Below, piece after piece: positions 37,319 to 45,402 of a stretch of DNA of 64,000 nt (its first letter is position 1; each line of letters starts with the position of its first letter). The notes beneath the pieces were generated by a model, which was not told where the DNA came from, made no database searches, and saw only the letters and a list, made by a program, of their open reading frames with translations. The translations under genes and the position numbers were made by a program. This DNA is from Sphingobacterium bambusae (lineage in GTDB: Bacteria; Bacteroidota; Bacteroidia; Sphingobacteriales; Sphingobacteriaceae), in assembly GCF_033955345.1 (NCBI RefSeq), contig NZ_CP138332.1, positions 1,364,001 to 1,428,000 on the forward strand, read 5' to 3'.

Positions 37319-38188
37319 CTAGTCGACCGTTGACAACGTATCTGCCACGGCAGTCTCATCTACAGAAACCTTCTCCCCTTGTGGTTCCTTAGCATTCGCA
37401 GGATTAGTGCCGCGCAATGAATAGATATAGTTACTCACCTCAGCAATCTGTGCTGGCGTAAGGGTTTGCTCCCAAGGGACCATCCCTTTTGCAGCAACGC
37501 CATATTTGACGATTTTGAAAATATCCTTAATATCCGCTCCATGCAGCCAGTATTCATCCGTTAAATTAGGGCCTATCCCTCCTTCTCCGGCATTCCCGTG
37601 GCAGGCAACACAGTTAGCCATAAAGACCGCCTTTCCGGACGCCGCCATAGCGCCGCTTTCATCCACCGTAATGGAGGTCTCATCGATAAGATTGGCTGCC
37701 TGTGCTAGATATTCCTGCTTGGCCTTCTCTGCCAAAACAACTTCTCTGTTGTATTCCTGCTCTTGGCTCAATCCCCAGCCAAACACATGGTAAACCATCA
37801 GATATACCAAGCCAAAAGTCATCGTCGAGTAGAACAGCGCATTAAACCATGCCGGAATAGGGTTGTCCAGTTCCTTAATCCCGTCATACTCATGATCGAT
37901 CTCCAAATCTTTCTCCTCTGCCAAGGGACGCAAGCTCAATAGCCGATTCCAAACAGCCTGCCAATCTGTTTTCTTGGTGCGCTTGGCTTCCTCTTCAGCC
38001 GCCAGCTCGGGCATGGTAAGCTTAATGATAGCCTTAAAAGCCCGATGTACGACAATAGATGAGGAGAGCAGCACCAACATAACCACAATAAGTGCGATAA
38101 TAAGTACATCGTTATATATGTTCCCTGATCCCATATACCACTCGGCGGCCTTGGCCGTGCTATCTACGGCTAATAATACTGTATTCAT
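37319..38188 (-). CDS. ccoP: cbb3-type cytochrome c oxidase, subunit III (CcoP), single-heme form
   Basis: The 289-residue CcoP has two N-terminal membrane helices (about 25-48 and 115-138). The diagnostic YDGIKELDNPIPAWF (101-115) lies just before the second. Only one heme c motif is present, CVACH at 193-197, with a distal Met candidate in GMVPW. Proteobacterial CcoP usually has two hemes, and many Bacteroidota versions have lost one, as here. It passes electrons from periplasmic donors to CcoO. It starts 4 nt after the ccoQ stop codon. Confidence 0.95.
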   Translation of the reverse strand: MNTVLLAVDSTAKAAEWYMGSGNIYNDVLIIALIVVMLVLLSSSIVVHRAFKAIIKLTMPELAAEEEAKRTKKTDWQAVWNRLLSLRPLAEEKDLEIDHEYDGIKELDNPIPAWFNALFYSTMTFGLVYLMVYHVFGWGLSQEQEYNREVVLAEKAKQEYLAQAANLIDETSITVDESGAMAASGKAVFMANCVACHGNAGEGGIGPNLTDEYWLHGADIKDIFKIVKYGVAAKGMVPWEQTLTPAQIAEVSNYIYSLRGTNPANAKEPQGEKVSVDETAVADTLSTVD

Positions 38189-38192
38189 AATT

Positions 38193-38384
38193 TCAATTTC
38201 TATTCAGTGGTTCCTCATTTTTTTCTTCCGCATCATCAAACGGAATATCGCTCATGTAATTCACATGTTCCTTTTTCATCCATACGAGCATACAGGCCAC
38301 GAGAATAAAAAAGACCAGAAAAATCCATAAGGAAGTGATGAGATAAATCTCATCACCATGTAGGTTTGTTATTTGCTTGAACAT
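38193..38384 (-). CDS. CcoQ-like small subunit of cbb3 oxidase
   Basis: This 63-residue protein has one membrane helix (about 14-37, YLITSLWIFLVFFILVACML) and a charged, acidic tail (DDAEEKNEEP). Its place between ccoNO and ccoP (16 and 4 nt gaps) fits CcoQ, a small subunit that stabilises the complex. Sequence similarity within this group is low, so the call relies on size, helix and position. Confidence 0.75.
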   Translation of the reverse strand: MFKQITNLHGDEIYLITSLWIFLVFFILVACMLVWMKKEHVNYMSDIPFDDAEEKNEEPLNRN

Positions 38385-38400
38385 AGTTTACTCCTTTGTA

Positions 38401-40539
38401 TTATTGGTTTGTTTTCGCCGTGGCTTCTTCTTTCGCTACAGCTTTGATATCGGTTCCTAAGCGTTGCAGGTAGGCTATCATCGCCACAATTTCACGATCG
38501 GGGCGCACCTCAACCTGATTAGCCGCTAAATCCTTGCTTATCGCTGCTGCTTGCTGCTCCAAATCGACGAGTGCCTGATCGATCTCCTGCGTACTATAAG
38601 GAACCCCCAAGGTGCGCATCGCGCGCATTTTCGCCTGCAAGAGGGTATTATCCAGTTGTTGGTCGATCAACCAAGGATAAGCGGGCATAATACTACCGGG
38701 CGAGGTGATCGTAGGATCCAGCAAGTGGTCAAAATGCCATTTGTGCGGATATTTTCCGCCCACACGGTGCAAGTCAGGCCCCGTACGTTTAGATCCCCAT
38801 AGGAATGGCCTATCGTAAACGAATTCACCAGCTTTACTGTATTCGCCATAACGAGAGGTCTCTGATCGGAAGGGGCGCACGGTCTGTGAATGGCAGTTTA
38901 CACAGCCTTCACGAAGGTACAGATCCCGTCCTTGCAGTTCCAGTGCGGTGTACGGCTTTACCGAAGCAATAGTAGGCACGTTGCTACTCACCGTGAACGT
39001 CGGTATCATTTCGACAATCCCGCCTATAAGTATGGCAATCAACGCGAGCACCATGAAAAGCACAGGTTTGCGTTCCAATCGTCTATGCTGGGCACGTTCG
39101 ACGGTTTTTAAAGGAAGTAAGGCTGGTGCCTCAGCAGCTTCATTAGCCAACAGGCTGCCGCGCTTGATGGTTTTCACCAAATTGTAGGTCATGATGATCG
39201 CGCCACTTAAATACAGAGCACCACCAACGGCCCGCATCATATGCATCGGGATAATCTCCAACGTCGTTGCCAAAAAGTTGGGATATTTCAGCACACCCTC
39301 TGGCGTAAATTCCTTCCACATCAAGCCCTGCACCACGGCGGCCCAATACATCGGGATGGCGTAGAACAAAATGCCCAAGGTACCTATCCAGAAGTGTACA
39401 TTGGCCAGCTTCTTGGAGTACAATGTCGTTTTGTACACGCGCGGAATAAGGTAGTATAAAATGGCAAAGGTCATAAATCCATTCCAACCCAAGGCGCCAA
39501 CGTGTACGTGCGCCACAATCCAGTCGGTAAAATGGGCAATGGCATTCACCTGTTTCAATGACAACATAGGTCCCTCAAACGTAGCCATTCCATAACTGGT
39601 AAGCGCTACCACCATAAACTTGAGCATCGGCTCCGTCCGCACCTTATCCCATGCGCCACGCAGTGTCAGCAAGCCGTTGATCATACCACCCCAGCTCGGT
39701 GCGATCAACATGATGGAAAACACCACACCTAAAGATTGAACCCATGAAGGCAATGAAGTATATAACAAGTGGTGTGGCCCAGCCCATATGTAGATAAAGA
39801 TTAAAGACCAAAAGTGCAGAATACTGAGCTTGTAGGAATACACCGGCCGATTGGCCATTTTCGGCAAGAAATAGTACATCATCCCTAAATAGGGCGTTGT
39901 CAAGAAAAAAGCAACAGCGTTGTGTCCGTACCACCACTGCACCAACGCATCCTGTACGCCAGCATATACGTAATAACTCTTCCACATGCTTACAGGAAGC
40001 TGTATAGAGTTGACAATGTGGAGGACGGCTACCGTTACAAAGGTTGCAATGTAAAACCATACGGCCACGTACATATGCCGCTCTCGACGCTTGATAATCG
40101 TACCAAACATATTAATACCAAACACCACCCAGATCAAGGTGATCGCGATGTCGATCGGCCACTCCATCTCCGCATACTCATGCGAGGAGGTTAAGCCTAA
40201 GGGCAATGTAATCGCTGAAGCAACGATAACCAATTGCCAGCCCCAAAAATGAACCTTACTCAGCAGGTCGCTAAACATTCGTGCTTTTAGCACACGCTGC
40301 AAAGAGTAATACACGCCCATAAAAATACCATTCCCTACAAAGGCGAAAATAACGGCATTCGTATGCACGGGGCGCACCCGTCCAAAGGTCGTGTACTGCG
40401 TAAGGAAATTCATCTCGGGCCATATCAATTGACAGGCCACCAACAAGCCGATGGACATGCCGACCAAGCCCCATATAATTGTGGCTATCCCAAAGTCGCG
40501 CACAATCCTATTGTCATAATTAAAACGCTCTAACTGCAT
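38401..40539 (-). CDS. ccoN: cbb3-type cytochrome c oxidase, fused subunits I and II (CcoNO)
   Basis: This 712-residue fusion joins CcoN (about 1-480) and CcoO (about 490-712). The CcoN part is a 12-helix heme-copper oxidase subunit with the CuB-region motifs YGHNAVAFFLT and WAGPHHLLYTSLPSW and the heme ligands in HVHVGALGWNG. The CcoO part has one heme c motif CVNCH (546-550) and the distal Met in GSIMPAYPW. The enzyme reduces O2 to water with high affinity in the cytoplasmic membrane and pumps protons. It is the first gene of the operon; an FNR-like box and candidate -7 element lie just upstream. Fused ccoNO is common in this phylum. Confidence 0.97.
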   Translation of the reverse strand: MQLERFNYDNRIVRDFGIATIIWGLVGMSIGLLVACQLIWPEMNFLTQYTTFGRVRPVHTNAVIFAFVGNGIFMGVYYSLQRVLKARMFSDLLSKVHFWGWQLVIVASAITLPLGLTSSHEYAEMEWPIDIAITLIWVVFGINMFGTIIKRRERHMYVAVWFYIATFVTVAVLHIVNSIQLPVSMWKSYYVYAGVQDALVQWWYGHNAVAFFLTTPYLGMMYYFLPKMANRPVYSYKLSILHFWSLIFIYIWAGPHHLLYTSLPSWVQSLGVVFSIMLIAPSWGGMINGLLTLRGAWDKVRTEPMLKFMVVALTSYGMATFEGPMLSLKQVNAIAHFTDWIVAHVHVGALGWNGFMTFAILYYLIPRVYKTTLYSKKLANVHFWIGTLGILFYAIPMYWAAVVQGLMWKEFTPEGVLKYPNFLATTLEIIPMHMMRAVGGALYLSGAIIMTYNLVKTIKRGSLLANEAAEAPALLPLKTVERAQHRRLERKPVLFMVLALIAILIGGIVEMIPTFTVSSNVPTIASVKPYTALELQGRDLYLREGCVNCHSQTVRPFRSETSRYGEYSKAGEFVYDRPFLWGSKRTGPDLHRVGGKYPHKWHFDHLLDPTITSPGSIMPAYPWLIDQQLDNTLLQAKMRAMRTLGVPYSTQEIDQALVDLEQQAAAISKDLAANQVEVRPDREIVAMIAYLQRLGTDIKAVAKEEATAKTNQ

Positions 40540-40590
40540 ACTTTTATTATTGTTTTCTGCGGTAAAAGTAGAGCGTTTAACATGACATTC

Positions 40591-40634
40591 TAATGATAGA
40601 CACCCAAGAAAAAAATGAGTTTTATCACTATCAA
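40591..40634 (-). promoter_or_regulatory. Candidate FNR-like site and -7 element upstream of ccoNO
   Basis: Read on the minus strand, 40621-40634 is TTGATAGTGATAAA, matching 9 of 10 defined bases of the FNR box TTGAT-N4-ATCAA. The element TATCATTA (40591-40598) is a partial -7 match, placed so that the site centre would be near -41, the class II activator position. It is consistent with control by the CRP/FNR-type regulator at 56514-57572. Confidence 0.45.
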
Positions 40635-40674
40635 AAACGGCTATTTATAACGTTTTTAAATAAAGGGAAAGCAT

Positions 40675-40702
40675 AAAAAAAGCCCTTGGGAGGGCTTTTT
40701 TT
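40675..40702 (-). terminator. Terminator of the lytic transglycosylase gene
   Basis: The 12-bp stem AAAAAAAGCCCT/AGGGCTTTTTTT with a TGGG loop lies 20 nt past the stop codon. It ends with a T-run on the minus strand. Confidence 0.85.
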
Positions 40703-40721
40703 TTGTATGGATATCCTGCTG

Positions 40722-41528
40722 TTACAGGAGGTTCTGTTCGTTTATATTTTGGTATTTATCATCCAGTTTGGCATAACGCTTATACCCATGTTTATTAGGA
40801 TTTTCAATAACCTGTTTCATGGAAGCCAATTTGTAGACATACGAGCCCGTTTCTTGGTTTAACCGCAATTTGTAGTAGTCGCTGGTACCCTGCCGACGAA
40901 TTGCGGCTTTCAGGCTACCGCCACCCACGTTGTAGGCTGCTGCCACCAAAGTCCAATCGTTAAACTCGCCATATAGGCTTTTTAAATAACGTGCCGCGGC
41001 GTGTGTCGATTTCACGAGATCCTTACGCTCGTCGAGTCCTCCGCTCACTTTCAATCCATAGAGTCGAGCCGTAGAAGGCATAAATTGCCAATAGCCTCCA
41101 GCACCCCGATGCGAGGTTATCTGCGGATTCATATCACTTTCAATAAGTGGGATGTACTTGAAATCTTCGGGGATACCGTAAGATTTTAAAATGGATGCAA
41201 TCTTTGGAAGATGCTTTGCCGCTTTGGTATGCAAGGCATAAGATTGTTGCTTGCGATAGGAAAAGGTTGCTAGATACCTTTCAAATTTGGTCTCCACCGT
41301 TTGTTTATGTAGCGGAAGACGCTTGTTGGCAAACCGAATAGAGCTGTAGTAAGCCTCTTTCTGTTTTTCCGGCGACATCGCGATCGCCTTTTTCTTTTTC
41401 TCTACTTGTTCTAGAACAGCCTTTCGAATCGGGTCTTTCTTAGAAGAAGCGTTTGCGTTTGTATATAGTTTCGACAGCAACATGACTGATAAAACTATAG
41501 AAGAGCATAGTACCTTTTTTTTAATCAT
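40722..41528 (-). CDS. Lytic murein transglycosylase (MltD/Slt-type), exported
   Basis: The 268-residue protein has a signal peptide (LCSSIVLSVMLLSKLYTNANA) and a lysozyme-like SLT domain. The catalytic Glu lies in YIPLIESDMNPQIT, followed by GAGGYWQFMPSTARLYGLKV and AAYNVGGGSLKAAIRR, all standard for family 1 lytic transglycosylases. These cut the MurNAc-GlcNAc bond of peptidoglycan in the periplasm. There are no LysM domains, so the protein is shorter than MltD. It has its own promoter upstream and terminator downstream, and stands divergent from the rluB-type gene. Confidence 0.93.
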   Translation of the reverse strand: MIKKKVLCSSIVLSVMLLSKLYTNANASSKKDPIRKAVLEQVEKKKKAIAMSPEKQKEAYYSSIRFANKRLPLHKQTVETKFERYLATFSYRKQQSYALHTKAAKHLPKIASILKSYGIPEDFKYIPLIESDMNPQITSHRGAGGYWQFMPSTARLYGLKVSGGLDERKDLVKSTHAAARYLKSLYGEFNDWTLVAAAYNVGGGSLKAAIRRQGTSDYYKLRLNQETGSYVYKLASMKQVIENPNKHGYKRYAKLDDKYQNINEQNLL

Positions 41529-41621
41529 TCAATCCCTTACTGCTACCTATCCACGATGACAGATTTCCTCATTTAGAAACCCCAAATCGATCAAAAATAG
41601 CTTGGTTCATTTTTCAGCCGA

Positions 41622-41653
41622 CAAATATACGAAGCATTTCCCTATGATCCAAA
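41622..41653 (-). promoter_or_regulatory. Promoter of the lytic transglycosylase gene
   Basis: The minus strand reads TTTG, 20 nt, TATATTTG, giving a leader of about 90 nt. A second -7-like element, TATTTTTG, lies at 41592-41599. Confidence 0.6.
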
Positions 41654-41761
41654 CCGTGGTGTGGATGGAGCTTACGCCCAACCAGGAAAAACCAAGCTAG
41701 CATATGTGTAAACAACGAATACCTCGTCCACATTTTTTTTTCAGTATTCCAATAAAAATGT

Positions 41762-41769
41762 TAACTTTG
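41762..41769 (+). promoter_or_regulatory. -7 promoter element of the RluB-type gene
   Basis: An exact TAACTTTG lies 20 nt before the ATG at 41790. TTTC at 41739-41742, 19 nt upstream, is a plausible weak -33 element. Confidence 0.5.
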
Positions 41770-41789
41770 TAACCTAATTCCAAAAAAAT

Positions 41790-43163
41790 ATGCCATTCAG
41801 TAACAACAGGAACAGTCGCGATGACAACTCCAGAAAAGGTAGAAGCAGCTCCGAAAGCTTCGGGTCCAAGAGTGGTCGTTCGCAACAATCATCGTCAAAA
41901 AGTAGCTTCGGTAAATCTAGTGCTGACCGTTCAGCTAGAAAGCCGTCCGACAAGCCATTTGGTAAATTTGACAAGCGTGAAAAGAACGATACCGATCGTC
42001 CGTACAACAAGTTCGAAAAAGGAGAAAGAAGAGATAACGATCGTCCCTTCAACAAATTCGACAAGCGTGAAAGAAAGGACAGTGACCGCCCTTTTAACAA
42101 ATTTGATAAAGGCGACCGTAAAGATGGCGATCGCAGCTTCAACAAATTTGACAGAAATGACAAACGGGATGGCAATCGCTCTTTCAACAAGTTTGACAAG
42201 GCTGAGCGTAGAGATAATGATCGTCCATATAATAAATTCGAGAAAAATGACAGACGCGACTCCGATCAACGGAGCAGCGCAGGCCGTTCTGCGGGCAGAG
42301 ATGATCGCGATCGCAAACCTTACGATGCAAGCAAACGTTTTGATAAATCAGATCGCCCTTACAAAAACCGGTTTGACGAAAATGAGAGCGGTGTAAAAAC
42401 TTTCCACCCTAGGAAAAAAATTGCAACTGCAGAGCCTAAAGATGACGGATTGATACGTCTGAATCGTTATATTTCTAATGCAGGAATATGTTCTCGCCGT
42501 AAAGCAGACGAACTTATTGAATCTGGTGTAGTATCGGTTAATGGCGTAGTCGTCACAGAATTAGGTACCAAGGTAGATCCTGCTACCGACGAAATACGAT
42601 ATAACAACGAGCGTTTGAAACGCGAAAAGATGGTCTATGTTCTGTTGAACAAACCAAAGGACTATATCACTACCACCGATGATCCACAAGAACGTCGTAC
42701 AGTGATGCATCTGGTTTCCAAAGCGACAAAGGAAAGAATCTACCCTGTCGGACGCCTTGACCGAAACACAACAGGATTATTGTTGTTGACAAATGATGGT
42801 AACCTTGCCGAGAAGCTTTCTCATCCACGCAATAACATCAGCAAAATATACAATGTGGAACTGAACAAGAACCTTACGCAAGGCGACTTCAACAAGATCC
42901 AATTTGGTATTCAGCTGGAAGATGGCTTAATCAAGCCAGACGATTTAAGTTATGTAATGGGCGCGAGCAAAAGAGAAATTGGTATACAAATTCACTCCGG
43001 AAAAAATCGCATCGTAAGACGTATCTTCGAATCCTTAGGATACGAAGTGGTTAAACTGGATCGTGTAGTTTATGCCAACCTTACCAAAAAAGATTTAACA
43101 CGCGGACGCTGGAGATACCTAGAAGAACGGGAACTTATCCAGTTAAAACATTTAATAAAGTAA
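41790..43163 (+). CDS. RluB/RsuA-type 23S rRNA pseudouridine synthase with repeat-rich N-terminal tail
   Basis: The 457-residue product ends in a normal RluB/RsuA-family enzyme: an S4 RNA-binding domain (LNRYISNAGICSRRKADELIESG, about 225-270) and the pseudouridine synthase domain with catalytic Asp in VGRLDRNTTGLLLLTNDG. RluB makes a pseudouridine in helix 80 of 23S rRNA; RsuA and RluF share the fold, so the target is an inference. Residues 1-215 are a charged, disordered tail of Asp, Arg, Lys, Asn and Phe. Within it, residues 54-158 are seven copies of a 15-residue unit, roughly D-R-P-F-N-K-F-D-K-x-x-R-x-D. It ends with a terminator at 43170. Confidence 0.92.
   Translation: MPFSNNRNSRDDNSRKGRSSSESFGSKSGRSQQSSSKSSFGKSSADRSARKPSDKPFGKFDKREKNDTDRPYNKFEKGERRDNDRPFNKFDKRERKDSDRPFNKFDKGDRKDGDRSFNKFDRNDKRDGNRSFNKFDKAERRDNDRPYNKFEKNDRRDSDQRSSAGRSAGRDDRDRKPYDASKRFDKSDRPYKNRFDENESGVKTFHPRKKIATAEPKDDGLIRLNRYISNAGICSRRKADELIESGVVSVNGVVVTELGTKVDPATDEIRYNNERLKREKMVYVLLNKPKDYITTTDDPQERRTVMHLVSKATKERIYPVGRLDRNTTGLLLLTNDGNLAEKLSHPRNNISKIYNVELNKNLTQGDFNKIQFGIQLEDGLIKPDDLSYVMGASKREIGIQIHSGKNRIVRRIFESLGYEVVKLDRVVYANLTKKDLTRGRWRYLEERELIQLKHLIK
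41949..42263 (+). repeat. Seven in-frame 45-bp repeats in the RluB-type gene
   Basis: Residues 54-158 show an exact 15-residue period: DKPFGKFDKREKNDT, DRPYNKFEKGERRDN, DRPFNKFDKRERKDS, DRPFNKFDKGDRKDG, DRSFNKFDRNDKRDG, NRSFNKFDKAERRDN, DRPYNKFEKNDRRDS. The DNA copies differ at many third positions, so the repeat is old and kept at the protein level. Confidence 0.9.
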
Positions 43164-43169
43164 TAGAAG

Positions 43170-43192
43170 AGGCACTTACGAGTGCCTTTTTT
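43170..43192 (+). terminator. Terminator of the RluB-type gene
   Basis: The 7-bp stem AGGCACT/AGTGCCT with a 4-nt TACG loop is followed by six T, 7 nt past the stop codon. Confidence 0.8.
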
Positions 43193-43232
43193 CTTGGCTT
43201 TAATTTCGTATTTTAGCACAAAACAAAGAACA

Positions 43233-43706
43233 ATGACAGATCCGAAAACATTAACGTCCGTAGCTGAATTTCACAAGACATTTCAACATCCTATACTTGA
43301 GGAACCAACTATTCCATCGCAATCGCGTTGCGATCTTCGTGTAGCGTTAATAGCAGAAGAATTGAAAGAATTGCAGGAAGCAATAGAAAATAAGGATATA
43401 GTAGAAATTGCCGACGCGCTGTGCGATATCCAATATGTCCTATCTGGAGCGGTTTTGGAATTTGGCTTAAAAGATAAATTCAATAGCTTATTCGAAGAGG
43501 TACAGCGCTCTAACATGAGCAAAGCCTGCCAATCAGAACAAGAAGCGCAAGCCACGCAGGCACACTACTTGACGAAGGGCGTACAATCGTATTACAAAGA
43601 GGTGGATGGCCTATTTTTGGTGTTTCGGGAGGGAGACAACAAAACATTGAAATCGATTAATTACTCCCCTGCAAATTTACGTGATATCTTAGCAGGAGAA
43701 CAATAG
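43233..43706 (+). CDS. MazG-like nucleoside triphosphate pyrophosphohydrolase family protein
   Basis: I start at the ATG at 43233 (MTDPKTLTSVAEFHKTF, 157 residues); an upstream in-frame GTG at 43182 lies inside the preceding terminator. The all-alpha NTP-PPase motif is clear: EELKELQEAIENKD followed by EIADALCDIQYVL, fitting E-E-x-x-E then E-x-x-D, the Mg2+ ligands. Such enzymes split nucleoside triphosphates or phosphoribosyl-ATP; this variant's substrate is unknown. C-terminal residues (YYKEVDGLFLVFREGDNKTLKSINYSPANL) form a small beta part typical of the Bacteroidota version. It converges with the radical SAM gene on a shared terminator. Confidence 0.85.
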   Translation: MTDPKTLTSVAEFHKTFQHPILEEPTIPSQSRCDLRVALIAEELKELQEAIENKDIVEIADALCDIQYVLSGAVLEFGLKDKFNSLFEEVQRSNMSKACQSEQEAQATQAHYLTKGVQSYYKEVDGLFLVFREGDNKTLKSINYSPANLRDILAGEQ

Positions 43707-43723
43707 TATAGAAATGATACAAA

Positions 43724-43757
43724 AAAGGGGATGCATCCAACATGGTGCATCCCCTTT
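43724..43757. terminator. Bidirectional terminator
   Basis: The 12-bp stem AAAGGGGATGCA/TGCATCCCCTTT with a short loop sits between the convergent MazG-like and radical SAM genes. Confidence 0.85.
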
Positions 43758-43763
43758 ATCTTG

Positions 43764-44711
43764 TTATCCGAAATAGAGACTGCCTTGTTTTACACCACGG
43801 CTCTCTAGTCCTTTATCGATATGGGTCTGAATCTTCGACTTCGGATATCCCCAGTTTGGCGCAATCAGTAGTTCCCTGTCGGCGATACCGAAGATGCGTT
43901 GAATGATAATATCAGGTCGTAGAAGCGGTATAAACTTCGCTAGAAAGTCGGTATACTCATCTATGGTAAACAGTTTAAAGGGTTCACGTTTATATTTCAC
44001 GCCCATTATAGAGCCTTCTACGATATGCAGATGGTGCAGCTTGACAAACTTAATGTGTTTTTGTCTATTGATCTCTTCTGCATAGGCTAACATCATTTCT
44101 TCTGTTTCCCAAGGGAAGCCAAAAATAGTATGCACACAAAGTTCCAACTTTGTATTCTCCAACATGCGCATCGCAGAAAGAAATTCGTCATGCGAACAGC
44201 CCCTGTTTATGCGCTCCAAGGTATCGTTATGAATAGACTCCATGCCCATTTCTAGATCGACATCTAAACGATCAGTATACGATTCCAACAGGGCTATTTT
44301 TTCAAAATCTAAGCAATCCGGCCGAGTACCTACCGAAAGTCCTAATGTGTTTTCAGGATCTATACTCAATGCCTCATCATACATCATTTTAAGTAAATGC
44401 GTTGGTGCATAAGTATTGGTGTTGGGCTGAAAATAAATAATAAATTTCTCCGCCGCATACGATCTTCGGGCTCTTTCAATGCCACTCTCCACCTGCTCGC
44501 GGATCGATGGTATCTTACGTGCAGTATCTGGCGTAAACGAATCTACATTACAGTACGTGCAACCACCATAGCCTTTACTTCCATCTCTATTCGGACAAGT
44601 AAAGTTCCCATCCACGATAACTTTAAATACACGCTGCCCCTTATACTTTTCCTTTAAATAAGCGCCATAGTGATTATATGGTTTGACGCCGCTGTCTAAT
44701 AATGTACTCAT
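43764..44711 (-). CDS. Radical SAM protein, YhcC/TIGR01212-type
   Basis: I start at the ATG at 44711 (MSTLLDSGVKPYNHYGAYLK, 315 residues); an in-frame ATG at 44771 would add a hydrophobic stretch absent from the family. The iron-sulfur site is FTCPNRDGSKGYGGCTYC, the family's unusual C-x11-C-x2-C spacing, followed by NVDSFTPDTARK. GLSVGTRPDCLD and DVDLEMGMESIHNDTLERIN are also typical. E. coli YhcC belongs here, but the reaction is not established. A TATCTTTG element lies only 6 nt before the ATG (44717-44724), so if it is used, the transcript would be almost leaderless. Confidence 0.9.
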   Translation of the reverse strand: MSTLLDSGVKPYNHYGAYLKEKYKGQRVFKVIVDGNFTCPNRDGSKGYGGCTYCNVDSFTPDTARKIPSIREQVESGIERARRSYAAEKFIIYFQPNTNTYAPTHLLKMMYDEALSIDPENTLGLSVGTRPDCLDFEKIALLESYTDRLDVDLEMGMESIHNDTLERINRGCSHDEFLSAMRMLENTKLELCVHTIFGFPWETEEMMLAYAEEINRQKHIKFVKLHHLHIVEGSIMGVKYKREPFKLFTIDEYTDFLAKFIPLLRPDIIIQRIFGIADRELLIAPNWGYPKSKIQTHIDKGLESRGVKQGSLYFG

Positions 44712-44826
44712 CGCCACAAAGATAACTATTATTATCCATAAGCAGCTGATGTTGTATAGCCCCTTTTTCATTTGACGCGACCGCTTCCTCCCGTAGAAAG
44801 TGCCTGTTTACAATGCTAAACCCAAT

Positions 44827-45036
44827 CTCAACAATCCAAGCATGGATATCAAAATCACATTCTCATCCATCAATACGTGGTCAACAGACATCAATGTCTC
44901 GTTAGCAAACATCAGTGTTGCATTCTGGGAAATCAGTATAGCTTTGTAGGATATCAATGTTGCCGCCCCGGAAATCAACGAACAGTGGTTGAACATCAAC
45001 GTCGACCCGCCACAAATCAACCAACGAATGCTACGT
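44827..45036. repeat. Degenerate 21-bp periodic array
   Basis: ATCA occurs at exactly 21-nt steps nine times: 44848, 44869, 44890, 44911, 44932, 44953, 44974, 44995 and 45016, with a decayed copy at 44827. The consensus is roughly ATCAAYGTNGCNTT plus seven variable bases. Translated, either strand gives a heptapeptide period: on the minus strand units such as ATLISYK, AILISQN, ATLMFAN and ETLMSVD. The minus frame is open for 77 codons, but the plus frame has a stop. It lies just upstream of the radical SAM gene. Whether it is a decayed coding repeat or a non-coding satellite is undecided. Confidence 0.8.
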
Positions 45037-45046
45037 AGCATTCGTT
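45023..45046. repeat. Perfect 24-nt palindrome, copy 1
   Basis: The core is CGAATGCTAC followed directly by its reverse complement, extended by AA and TT into a 24-nt perfect inverted repeat with no loop. It sits at the end of the 21-bp array. The first 22 bases recur at 45401-45422. Confidence 0.85.
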
Positions 45047-45402
45047 AGCCGACAATGCAATTAACTACAAAAACACCTATCCTCCCTAAACAAAAGGTTG
45101 TCACAAACATTTTGTAACATTCCTAAGCGATGCTGAAGTTTGCCAACGGCGCGCAGCCGTCCATTCTCCCGATCGTGAAGCCGGTCGTTGTCTATTTGAT
45201 GCACAAATGAATAACTGAAGCCTATGAAGGTGCAATAAAGACATCCGTCAAACAAAACCTGATGCCACGCAAGTAGATTCTATCGTTCTCCGATACGGAA
45301 AAAACAGGCGCGGAAGAGAACCGAACATCCGACAACAGAAAAAAAACAGGTGAAGACAAGTTTCTGAAGCCCATCAAAGAAAAGTATCCTCTTGCCGATA
45401 AA
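45047..45402. other. Unassigned stretch between two palindromes
   Basis: No convincing gene is visible. Short open frames exist on both strands, for example 45222-45440 minus, but none has a recognisable domain, start context or codon pattern of a real gene. On the plus strand a frame reads on through the second palindrome to a TAA near 45477, including EDKFLKPIKEKYPLADKR, which could be a gene remnant. Confidence 0.4.

Noticed and set aside
44712..44771. Upstream start for the radical SAM gene giving a signal-like hydrophobic N-terminus
   Set aside because: The family is cytosolic and starts near the YNHYGAYLK segment, and a -7 element lies in this stretch.
44827..45036. CRISPR array
   Set aside because: The period is 21 nt with only about four fixed bases per unit; there are no 24-48-nt identical repeats, unique spacers or cas genes.
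44808..45041. 77-codon minus-strand ORF through the 21-bp array
   Set aside because: The open frame follows from the periodic repeat; there is no ribosome site or terminator, and the plus strand shows the same heptad period.
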